NCBI GenBank assembly: GCA_002457555.1
Contig: NTJQ01000011.1
Span: forward strand, 1-46,358
Source: Marine Group II euryarchaeote MED-G37
Lineage (GTDB): Archaea; Thermoplasmatota; Poseidoniia; Poseidoniales; Thalassarchaeaceae
Length of the DNA stretch: 46,358 nucleotides
Direction of reading: 5' to 3'
Position 1 is the stretch's first letter. The number at the start of each line of letters is the position of its first letter. Below, in pieces: positions 23,256-30,456 of this stretch. The notes under the pieces were generated by a model. It was given only the letters and a program-made list of their open reading frames with translations. It searched no databases and had not been told where the DNA came from. The position numbers and the translations under genes were made by a program.

Positions 23256-23972
23256 TCACAATAAGTCTGCTAATTCATCTTGGATAAATTGTACAGCTTC
23301 TAGAATCTCTGACTTGTCTCGAGCTCCTGTAATTACCATCTTTCCAGAACCGAAAATCAGACAAACCACTCTAGGGTAATCAAGTCTGTAAATTAGACCA
23401 GGGAACTGCTCCGGTTCGTATTCTACTTTGTCGAAAGGTAGGTGGAAGGTCAAATTATTCAGATTCAATCTGCGAGGCATAGTTGCTAGTGGTTCTCCTT
23501 CCCGAATTCCTCGGATACGTGGATCCTCAGCTTCTACTTCTTCGTCTGTAGCAGCGCGAATTTCGTCTTGTCCGACGTCGATGACTCTGGTATGGTTATC
23601 ATCCATCCTAGCTTTTCCGTTGTAATCTTCTGGGTAGTGTAGTGCATAAGTCGCAACCATATTTTGCACCTCGATTTCTACATCATCTAATTCCCATGTT
23701 TCGATACCAGCGTCCCTTAGGTCGCCAATCATTCTCTCGATACCAGTGTGGATGTTATCCTTGTTCTTTCCACCAGTACAAACCGCTCGGCCGGAGCGGA
23801 ACATTAGGATGGCAAGCTTTGGATCTACAACACGGTAGACTACACCAGGGAATTGTTCAGGTTCATACTCGCAGTTCAGTTGGATGGCAATATCGGGTAG
23901 GTCCAATTCCTCCGCCACTCGGGTGGAGGCGACCACGTTTACGACAGTTAGTCGCTCTTCGTCGCTCTTCAT
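23256..23972 (-). CDS. tbp: TATA-box-binding protein with an insertion in repeat two
   Basis: General transcription factor that bends promoter DNA and recruits TFB and RNA polymerase. 238 residues, against about 180 for typical archaeal TBP. Repeat one (about 9-90) and repeat two (about 93-238) both carry the diagnostic YEPEQFPG segment, followed by strands ending in SGRAVCTGG and SGKMVITGA. The excess length is an acidic, charged insertion of about 50 residues after VQNMVATYAL and before LNLNNLTFHLP, that is, between the first strand and first helix of repeat two. ATG 23972 is preferred over GTG 23984 because a strong TATA box lies 26-27 bases upstream of it, predicting a leaderless mRNA. 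Confidence 0.95.
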   Translation of the reverse strand: MKSDEERLTVVNVVASTRVAEELDLPDIAIQLNCEYEPEQFPGVVYRVVDPKLAILMFRSGRAVCTGGKNKDNIHTGIERMIGDLRDAGIETWELDDVEIEVQNMVATYALHYPEDYNGKARMDDNHTRVIDVGQDEIRAATDEEVEAEDPRIRGIREGEPLATMPRRLNLNNLTFHLPFDKVEYEPEQFPGLIYRLDYPRVVCLIFGSGKMVITGARDKSEILEAVQFIQDELADLL

Positions 23973-23993
23973 GGGGACCCCCACTTATGAACT

Positions 23994-24003
23994 ACTTATA
24001 AAG
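23994..24003 (-). promoter_or_regulatory. TATA box of the tbp gene
   Basis: On the minus strand the sequence is CTTTATAAGT, a near-consensus archaeal TATA box centred about 26 bases upstream of ATG 23972, so transcription should begin at or next to the start codon. Since the product binds TATA boxes, autoregulation is possible. Confidence 0.65.
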
Positions 24004-24010
24004 AATCGTC

Positions 24011-24066
24011 GTGATAAAGAAGCCTTACAATACCGAATGATTAGGCTTAGTAGCCCGATTTATCAC
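24011..24066. repeat. Nested inverted repeats between mevalonate kinase and tbp
   Basis: Outer arms GTGATAAA (24011-24018) and TTTATCAC (24059-24066) are perfect complements. Inside them AAGCCT (24020-24025) pairs with AGGCTT (24043-24048). The right outer arm covers the mevalonate kinase stop codon. As RNA this would be a two-part stem-loop at the end of the upstream minus-strand gene and just before the tbp TATA box: a possible terminator or a regulatory site. Confidence 0.5.
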
Positions 24067-25031
24067 AATATTCTGACACCATCGGCACCAAGCCGTGAAA
24101 TCAATGGGGTTCCACCTGCGACTTCGATAGCTTCTGCAACTCTCTGCGGGTGCTGTGTAAGGGCTACCATACACCCACCTCCGCCAGCTCCGGTAAGTTT
24201 AGCTCCGAGGGAGTGAGGGCGAACCGCCTCCACTAGAGAATCAAGTTCAGGACTACTAACACCGATGTTTTGCAATTTCTCATGGCACGCATCCATCGCC
24301 ATACCTACCGCCTCTAGATTTCCAGCGCCTAAAGCGGTTAATCCAGCTTGAGTGATAATTGCAATAGAATCCATTTCTTGGTGCTTGGAGGAGTCTTTTT
24401 CCAGCAATTTTGCGACTCCAGCAACCATCTCTCCTGTCGGCGAACCAATACCGGTGAATCCAAGCACTAACCATGCATCCAAATCCACAGGCAGTTCTAC
24501 CTTGCATACTGACCATTTTCTCTCACCTTCAGGGGTAACCATCGAAGATTCGAATACGTGCTTTGTGCCTGTGACTTGCTCGCCAGCCACAACAACACAT
24601 CCACCCAAGGCACTGGTTGCGGTGTCTGTCGGACTCGCTCGACCAGATTGGGCCTTTGCTTCGGCCGCATGTCCGATTCTAGCCAATTTTATCGAATCCA
24701 ATTCTGCATTGGAATCCATGATTCGAAGTAAAGCCGCCCCCATAGCATTCGATAGGGCTGCAGAAGACCCCAATCCAGCGGCTGAAAATAACCCACTTTC
24801 AATATTAATCTTCAAAGGACTTCCACCGTAATCGAAAACATCGTTCAAGATATGTGAAATGTGAGGGTGTTTCTCACTTTGAAAAGGCATACTTCCAATC
24901 GTCCATGAGTCTGATTCAGTCAATTCTACCTCGACTCCTGCGTCGATGGCAACAGCAACCGCGGGATGACCATAGACTACCGCATGCTCCCCGAAAAGGA
25001 TACACTTTCCTGGTGCGAAGGCCCTCACCAT
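24063..25031 (-). CDS. mvk: Mevalonate kinase
   Basis: GHMP kinase that phosphorylates mevalonate for isoprenoid, hence archaeal ether-lipid, synthesis. 322 residues. Motif one FAPGKCILFGEHAVVYGHPA is the mevalonate kinase signature, motif two is AAGLGSSAALSNA with the P-loop-like GLGSSA, and the C-terminal motif is GAKLTGAGGGGCMVAL. ATG 25031 gives the expected MVRAFAPGK start; longer in-frame alternatives reach to 25160 and would overlap the divergent gene. It sits upstream of tbp on the same strand but is separated from it by nested inverted repeats. No other mevalonate-pathway gene is present. Confidence 0.93.
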   Translation of the reverse strand: MVRAFAPGKCILFGEHAVVYGHPAVAVAIDAGVEVELTESDSWTIGSMPFQSEKHPHISHILNDVFDYGGSPLKINIESGLFSAAGLGSSAALSNAMGAALLRIMDSNAELDSIKLARIGHAAEAKAQSGRASPTDTATSALGGCVVVAGEQVTGTKHVFESSMVTPEGERKWSVCKVELPVDLDAWLVLGFTGIGSPTGEMVAGVAKLLEKDSSKHQEMDSIAIITQAGLTALGAGNLEAVGMAMDACHEKLQNIGVSSPELDSLVEAVRPHSLGAKLTGAGGGGCMVALTQHPQRVAEAIEVAGGTPLISRLGADGVRIL

Positions 25032-25133
25032 GTCTTTCGCTGAGGTGTTGAGGAAATGAGGGTTGGGGAGATGGCTCGTGTTGTAATTAGCAAGCGGTTG
25101 ATTGAAGGCCCGGCCACACTTGGGAGTATCATT

Positions 25134-25148
25134 CAGGCCTAAGGCCTG
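25134..25148. repeat. Perfect palindrome upstream of the EtfD-like gene
   Basis: CAGGCCT-a-AGGCCTG, seven-base arms around one base, ends ten bases before the ATG at 25159 and directly precedes the GGTGAT ribosome-binding sequence (25151-25155 region). It lies in the 127-base divergent gap with mevalonate kinase. It could be an operator or a leader hairpin affecting translation. The rest of the gap shows no convincing TATA box on either strand. Confidence 0.5.
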
Positions 25149-25158
25149 CAGGTGATTC

Positions 25159-27165
25159 ATGATGGAGCACCCACTTCTTCAGACCTATGGTCCACTTGAT
25201 GGGTGGATGATTCTCTTAGCGATAGGGGGGCTATCCATAGGCTTCTTCCTATACCAAGTACAATTGGCAATTCGGCTGGTAATGATTGGCTCCAGTGATG
25301 ATCGTTTTGATTCATGGGGGAAGAGAGTCATGGAAGTCATCACCGGCTGGCTAGGCCAGAAAAGAGTACTCGAAGACAGAGTTATTGGAATTATGCATGT
25401 GCTGATGTTTTGGGGCTTTTTGATGCTCTCAACCGACATGTTTGACTTGGCCACTGCAAATTGGTTCTCTGGAGAAGTATTGCCTAGTGCTCTAGTAGGG
25501 CCTTGGAATGGAATAGTAGAACTTGGTTATACAATGGGTCTAGTTGGATGTGTCGCAGCACTTACGCGTAGGGTTGTATTCACTCCTGAGAAATTAAAGG
25601 GTAAATCACAACTGGAAGGAAACTTCATTCTCTTCCTAATCATGACAATTACAACTACTTCCTTCATCGTAGAATCTGGCGAATCACCCTCTTCGATCTG
25701 GGAGCCATTGGGGTATTGGTTTGCTGAACAAGGCGTCACAGAAGGGCAGGTAGTTGCAGCTTATTGGGCTCATATGTTGGCGATTTGTACCTTCTTTGTA
25801 CTAATTCCAATGTCTAAGCATATGCACTTGGTTATGGCATTCCCTAACGTATTCTTCTACGACACGGAGCCAATGGCCAAGATGCAACCGCTAGCGGTGA
25901 ATGACAGCGGCCAAGCAGTTCCCTTGGAAGACTTGGAAATTGAGGCATTTGGAGTTGCAAGTTACGAACAATTCTCATGGAGGCAGCTGATTGATGGTTG
26001 GGCTTGTACAACCTGCGCACGATGCCAAGACGTTTGCCCAGCCTATGAATCGGGCAAGGCATTGAACCCAATGCAAATCATTCATGACGTACGAGATTAT
26101 GCAAATGATCACGCTCCAATTCTACTCAAGGGGGAGACTCCGGATGAGAGTATTCTCGACCGCATGAGTGCAGAAGCAGTTTGGGCATGTACGACCTGTC
26201 ATGCCTGTGTAGATGCTTGTCCAGTGTACATTGAGCACGTTCCCAAACTCACAGACCTGCGTCGAAATGCTATGATGGAGACAATGGAATATCCAGAGGA
26301 ATTAAATGTCGCAATGGGCAACCTTGAGTCCGCCTCAAATCCATATGGATTCGGTATGCACGAGCGTGGCAACTGGGCAGAAGGACTTGACATCAAAATC
26401 GGTGAACCGGCGGAATACATCTACTTCGTAGGTTGTGCTGCAAGTTTTGACGAGAGGAATCAAAAAGTAGCTAGAGCGACTATTGGTTTGCTAAATGAAG
26501 CTGGATTGGATGTTGGAATTCTCGGAATGCAAGAAGGATGCTCCGGTGATCCTGCTCGTCGCGCAGGTAATGAATACCTATTCCAAATGCTTGCAGAGAC
26601 CAATATGATGACTTTCCAAGAATTAGGCGTAAAGAGAATAGTCGCTTCTTGCCCTCATTGTTTCCATACTCTAGGTAAGGAATACGCAGACTATGGCGGT
26701 GACGAATTAGAGGTATTCCACCACTCTGAAATCCTTGCTAAATTGCAGGAGGAGGGAAAACTTCCGGATGTATCAACTGAAGAATCAGTCACTTTCCATG
26801 ACCCCTGTTACCTTGGTCGAATAGGAGGTATAGTCGACGAACCTAGAGACATTATTGGTGGAGTCGATAAAGAAGTCGAGAGACATGGAACCGACTCATT
26901 CTGTTGTGGAGCGGGAGGCGCTCAAATGTGGATGGAGGAAGATGCCGACAAGCGCGTTAATCAAATTCGAGCCAAAGAAATTGCCGAGACTGGTTGCGAT
27001 ACAGTAGCTGTCGGATGCCCGTTCTGTTCAATCATGGTCAAAGATGGATTAGATTCGGTCGGCGCCGAAATGGATGTCAAAGATGTAGCCGAAATTCTTT
27101 GGGAACAAATTGTCGCTAGAGACGAAGAGATTCAAGCCGCTGCTGCCACAAATGCACCTGAGTGA
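25159..27165 (+). CDS. EtfD-like membrane Fe-S oxidoreductase (HdrE/HdrC/HdrB-like fusion)
   Basis: 668 residues. The first 230 form about five membrane helices with histidines suited to b-type heme (HVLMFWGF and SKHMHLVMAF), like the gamma subunit of nitrate reductase. Two 4Fe-4S motifs follow, CTTCARCQDVCP and CTTCHACVDACP. The last part is HdrB-like, with HDPCYLGR, CCGAGGAQMW and GCPFCSIM; its first half is degenerate but keeps GCSGDPARR and SCPHC. This architecture matches EtfD-type proteins (mycobacterial Rv0338c family) that take electrons from electron-transfer flavoprotein during fatty-acid or amino-acid oxidation and reduce membrane quinone. That role is inferred; EtfAB is not in the window. 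Adjacent ATGs at 25159 and 25162 are both possible starts, with GGTGAT just upstream. Confidence 0.82.
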   Translation: MMEHPLLQTYGPLDGWMILLAIGGLSIGFFLYQVQLAIRLVMIGSSDDRFDSWGKRVMEVITGWLGQKRVLEDRVIGIMHVLMFWGFLMLSTDMFDLATANWFSGEVLPSALVGPWNGIVELGYTMGLVGCVAALTRRVVFTPEKLKGKSQLEGNFILFLIMTITTTSFIVESGESPSSIWEPLGYWFAEQGVTEGQVVAAYWAHMLAICTFFVLIPMSKHMHLVMAFPNVFFYDTEPMAKMQPLAVNDSGQAVPLEDLEIEAFGVASYEQFSWRQLIDGWACTTCARCQDVCPAYESGKALNPMQIIHDVRDYANDHAPILLKGETPDESILDRMSAEAVWACTTCHACVDACPVYIEHVPKLTDLRRNAMMETMEYPEELNVAMGNLESASNPYGFGMHERGNWAEGLDIKIGEPAEYIYFVGCAASFDERNQKVARATIGLLNEAGLDVGILGMQEGCSGDPARRAGNEYLFQMLAETNMMTFQELGVKRIVASCPHCFHTLGKEYADYGGDELEVFHHSEILAKLQEEGKLPDVSTEESVTFHDPCYLGRIGGIVDEPRDIIGGVDKEVERHGTDSFCCGAGGAQMWMEEDADKRVNQIRAKEIAETGCDTVAVGCPFCSIMVKDGLDSVGAEMDVKDVAEILWEQIVARDEEIQAAAATNAPE

Positions 27166-27167
27166 TG

Positions 27168-27176
27168 CATAAATAG
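27168..27176 (+). promoter_or_regulatory. TATA box for the membrane protein at 27197
   Basis: CATAAATAG is centred about 25 bases before ATG 27197, the spacing of a leaderless archaeal promoter. It lies just after the stop of the EtfD-like gene and argues for ATG 27197 over the GTG at 27191. Confidence 0.5.
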
Positions 27177-27196
27177 CACCGAATGCACGAGTGACT

Positions 27197-27586
27197 ATGG
27201 GCGATGAGTTCACAGTCTCAGGCTTAACCATCCCGAGAATCGCAATTTACGAAGGATCAATACTTGTTTTGTGGGGTATTGCAGCATACATAATATCGGA
27301 TCAATCCTCGATTACAGCAATGATTCCTTCGTTCATGGGCGCTCCCCTAATGATTCTCGGACTGCTATCCGAAAAGATGCCGGAAATACGCCATCACCTG
27401 ATGCATGCATCAATGGTACTGGCACTGTTGATGGTGCTTGGAGGCGGAAGGGTTTTTGCAGACTTTTCAGAAATGTCAAATCTTGCGATTTCCTCTCATA
27501 TTATCCTAATTTTCGTTGGAATGACGTTCTTGGTTTGTGGCATTATGTCATTCCGCGCTGCTCGTCTCGCTAGAGAAGCGGAGTGA
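27197..27586 (+). CDS. Four-helix membrane protein, unknown
   Basis: 129 residues. Four hydrophobic spans are visible, at about 15-35, 43-61, 70-90 and 98-121, with a short basic C-terminus. No charged or metal-binding residues are obvious inside the helices apart from a His pair (RHHLMHAS) before the third span. It follows the EtfD-like gene with its own TATA box, and might be a companion membrane subunit, but nothing in the sequence proves that. Confidence 0.65.
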   Translation: MGDEFTVSGLTIPRIAIYEGSILVLWGIAAYIISDQSSITAMIPSFMGAPLMILGLLSEKMPEIRHHLMHASMVLALLMVLGGGRVFADFSEMSNLAISSHIILIFVGMTFLVCGIMSFRAARLAREAE

Positions 27587-27590
27587 TAGT

Positions 27591-28280
27591 TTGTCATCTC
27601 CTATAATCGGGGTTACCACCTCGATTAACTTGCGAGATTATGAAACTCCTGAGCAAGCAGTTGTAATGTTGCCTGCTAATTATCCAAATGCAATTAGAAA
27701 GGCTGGTGGAATACCTGTTTTGCTTACAGAAGGAGATGATGAAGAATCATTGCTCGACCTCCTCGATGGGATAATTATCGCTGGCGGTCGAGATATCGAC
27801 CCAGCACGCTATGGGGAGGAACCACATGAAAGAACCACCAACCTTAGTCCAGAACAGGATAGTTGGGAGGCATCACTAATCATATCTGCAATTGAAAGAG
27901 ATATACCAATGCTTTGTGTTTGTAGAGGCCATCAATTATTGTCAATTGAGAGAGGAGGTAGACTTCACCAACATCTACCTGAAACTCCCGGTCATGAAAG
28001 TCACGGTGCAACTGCTGGCGATTGGTCTAATCATCCTGTACAGATAGAGGAATCCTCGCTATTGGCATCTGTTATTGGTACTGAAACCATGGCCAATTCT
28101 GGTCATCATCAAGGAGTTGCAGATGCTGGAGACCTCATGGTGGTTGCTAAAACTGATGACGGGCTTATCGAAGCAGTCGAACTTCCAGGAGCTAGTTTTC
28201 TGCTTTCCATGCAATGGCACCCAGAAATGATTGACCAAACAAAAGTATTCGATGCACTAATCGAAGCAGCAAGGCAATGA
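27591..28280 (+). CDS. C26-type glutamine amidotransferase/gamma-glutamyl hydrolase (copy 1)
   Basis: 229 residues in the PuuD-like peptidase C26 family, whose members hydrolyse gamma-glutamyl amides such as gamma-glutamyl-GABA. The nucleophile is in CVCRGHQLL and the His-Glu pair in QWHPE; GIIIAGGRDIDPARYGEEP and LHQHLPETPG are family signatures. There is no ATG before the conserved IIGVTTS strand; TTG at 27591, four bases after the previous stop, is the best start. The paralogue immediately downstream (28337) shares the whole layout, so this is a tandem duplication that has diverged considerably. Confidence 0.82.
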   Translation: MSSPIIGVTTSINLRDYETPEQAVVMLPANYPNAIRKAGGIPVLLTEGDDEESLLDLLDGIIIAGGRDIDPARYGEEPHERTTNLSPEQDSWEASLIISAIERDIPMLCVCRGHQLLSIERGGRLHQHLPETPGHESHGATAGDWSNHPVQIEESSLLASVIGTETMANSGHHQGVADAGDLMVVAKTDDGLIEAVELPGASFLLSMQWHPEMIDQTKVFDALIEAARQ

Positions 28281-28336
28281 TTTGCTAAATTTCTACACCA
28301 TCGATTTGAATTACTCAACCAGCAAGTGCAGAAGTT

Positions 28337-29041
28337 ATGAGGAAGCAGGGGCGGGCACCTGTAATCGGCATTACTGCCTGTAAAAGAGACTCTACTTTTG
28401 GCCCTTGGAATATCGAAGCCGTAATCCTTCCCTCAACATACACTAACGTTATCGAAGAAGCAGGTGGACAACCAATTCTTTTACCACCTGGGTGCTGTAC
28501 TTCAAACCTAGATTTCCTTGATGGATTAGTCGTGGCGGGAGGCCCTGATATTCATCCTTCCTTGTATGGACAAGAACCGGGGAAAAACATCTACCTCGCC
28601 CATCCCGACCAAGACGATTCAGAGGCATCGTTAATCAGAGACGCAATAGAAAGAGACATTCCGCTTCTAGGAATTTGTAGAGGGATGCAATTGATGTGTG
28701 TAATCCACGGTGGTTCAATGCACCAGCATCTGCCCGAAACTCCTGGATTTGAGGAGCATGGGGGTTGGGATGGAGAGGTGACTGAACATGGTGTGTCGAT
28801 TGTTGCAGGCAGTCGTCTAAATGGTATAATGGGAGACGAAGTTATTGCAAATTCTACTCATCACCAGGGAATATCTGATCCCGGAAGTTTGCAAATCAAT
28901 GCCTATTCCGTACATGATAAATTGATTGAGGGTGTAGAGCGAACAGACAAGAGATTTTGCATAGGAGTTCAATGGCACCCAGAACGCATTGGACACGTCG
29001 GATTGTATCGCGCGCTTGTGGAAGCAGCGCGGGGTTCTTGA
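28337..29041 (+). CDS. C26-type glutamine amidotransferase/gamma-glutamyl hydrolase (copy 2)
   Basis: 234 residues, paralogous to the preceding gene. The nucleophile is in GICRGMQLM, the His-Glu pair in QWHPER, and the shared signatures are GLVVAGGPDIHPSLYGQEP and MHQHLPETPG. The triad is complete, so both copies should be active; differences cluster in the middle of the protein, which suggests distinct substrates. ATG 28337 is the natural start. It ends 26 bases before cysS on the same strand. No gamma-glutamyl ligase or amine oxidase is nearby, so polyamine breakdown is only a possibility. Confidence 0.82.
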   Translation: MRKQGRAPVIGITACKRDSTFGPWNIEAVILPSTYTNVIEEAGGQPILLPPGCCTSNLDFLDGLVVAGGPDIHPSLYGQEPGKNIYLAHPDQDDSEASLIRDAIERDIPLLGICRGMQLMCVIHGGSMHQHLPETPGFEEHGGWDGEVTEHGVSIVAGSRLNGIMGDEVIANSTHHQGISDPGSLQINAYSVHDKLIEGVERTDKRFCIGVQWHPERIGHVGLYRALVEAARGS

Positions 29042-29067
29042 CCGATAAGTCGCGCAGAGCAATCAGA

Positions 29068-30456
29068 ATGACGCTCAGGGTCTACGACACACGTACTCGC
29101 GAGAAGAGAGAATTCTCGCCCCTTAACGAGGGAAGGGTTAGCATGTATGTCTGTGGGATTACACCATACTCTCCTAGTCATTTAGGGCATGCTCGCTGCT
29201 ACTTGGCGTTCGACTTAGTGCACCGGTGGCTAGAAGCTAGCGGCTACGAAGTTGATTATGTTCAGAACTTCACGGATATAGATGATAAGATACTCAATAT
29301 TTCCGATTCAGAAGGTGTTGATTTTTCTGTGGTTTCAAATAGAAATATCGATGATTATTTCGAAGTAATGGATGCCATGAACGTCCTTAGGGCTGACCAC
29401 TACCCTAGAGTAACTGAAACCATATCAGAAATCATTGATATGATTTCTAAGTTACAAGAAAAGGGACACGCCTATGTTGGCGGTGATGGGGTTTACTTTG
29501 AGATAGATACAGCACCTGAAAAATATGGACAATTAACAGGTCAAACCCTAGAGATGGTGAGAGCAGGTGCAGGAGGTAGGGTCACAGACACCGGCTCAGG
29601 CAAGCGAGACCATCGCGACTTTGCCCTTTGGAAGTTAGCAAAGCCCGGTGAACCATTTTGGGAGAGTCCATGGGGCGATGGTAGACCAGGATGGCACATT
29701 GAGTGTTCAGCCATGTCTCTAAATCACTTTGGGGAACAATTCGACATTCATGGTGGCGGGCATGACCTTAGATTCCCCCATCATGAGGCCGAGATATTCC
29801 AATCTGAGTGTTCTACAGGGTGCGAGCCTGTTGTAGGATATTGGATGCACAATGGCTTCGTGAATGTCGATGGTGAAAAGATGAGTAAGAGTCTAGGTAA
29901 CTTTTGGACGGTTAGAGAAGCCTTCGAGAACTACGCTCCACTTACTCTTCGCTATGCATTACTGAGTATACCATATCGAAACCCAATTGACTTATCTCCA
30001 GAATTCTTAGAGGATGCCAGAAAGCATTACGAGAGGTTGATTGAGGCATACGGCGTATCTCTTTCTTCAGATTCAGATTCAGGTGTAGACCTATCTGAAG
30101 CCAGCCAACGTATCAAGGATGCAATGAATGACGACTTTAATTCTAGAGCTGCGATTATTGGGATTCAAGAGATTGTCTCTCAACATTCAGGTAAAGATAT
30201 TGCTACTTGGCTAGAGAAGTACGCAGGTGAAGTTTTGGGACTTCTACCAAGTTCAGAAGAGGTGTTAGCCGGACGCGCCAAGGCGGACTCTGCTAGAACC
30301 GAGGTTGCCGATAAAGTAGAGGCTCTACTTAGAGACCGGGAAATCGCCAGACAATCAAAGGACTGGAATCGCGCAGATGAGATTCGTGACGAACTCACTT
30401 CGATGGATGTTATTGTCGAAGATGGCCCTGATGGGCCAACTTGGCGATTAGCTTAA
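29068..30456 (+). CDS. cysS: Cysteinyl-tRNA synthetase
   Basis: Class I aminoacyl-tRNA synthetase, 462 residues. The HIGH motif appears as SHLGHAR, the zinc site includes the Cys in YVCGITPY, the Cys in HIECSAMS and the HHEAE histidines, and the second signature is KMSKSLGNF. The C-terminal helical anticodon region is complete. ATG 29068 gives the standard MTLRVYDT start; the frame is open further upstream inside the amidotransferase gene but those residues are not conserved. Its stop touches the convergent amidohydrolase stop. Presence of CysS implies direct charging of Cys-tRNA rather than only the SepRS/SepCysS route. Confidence 0.95.
   Translation: MTLRVYDTRTREKREFSPLNEGRVSMYVCGITPYSPSHLGHARCYLAFDLVHRWLEASGYEVDYVQNFTDIDDKILNISDSEGVDFSVVSNRNIDDYFEVMDAMNVLRADHYPRVTETISEIIDMISKLQEKGHAYVGGDGVYFEIDTAPEKYGQLTGQTLEMVRAGAGGRVTDTGSGKRDHRDFALWKLAKPGEPFWESPWGDGRPGWHIECSAMSLNHFGEQFDIHGGGHDLRFPHHEAEIFQSECSTGCEPVVGYWMHNGFVNVDGEKMSKSLGNFWTVREAFENYAPLTLRYALLSIPYRNPIDLSPEFLEDARKHYERLIEAYGVSLSSDSDSGVDLSEASQRIKDAMNDDFNSRAAIIGIQEIVSQHSGKDIATWLEKYAGEVLGLLPSSEEVLAGRAKADSARTEVADKVEALLRDREIARQSKDWNRADEIRDELTSMDVIVEDGPDGPTWRLA

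Noticed and set aside
23256-23972. Intein or frameshift as explanation of the long TBP
   Set aside because: The insertion is about 50 residues, has no splicing-motif residues at its borders, and the frame continues unbroken into repeat two.
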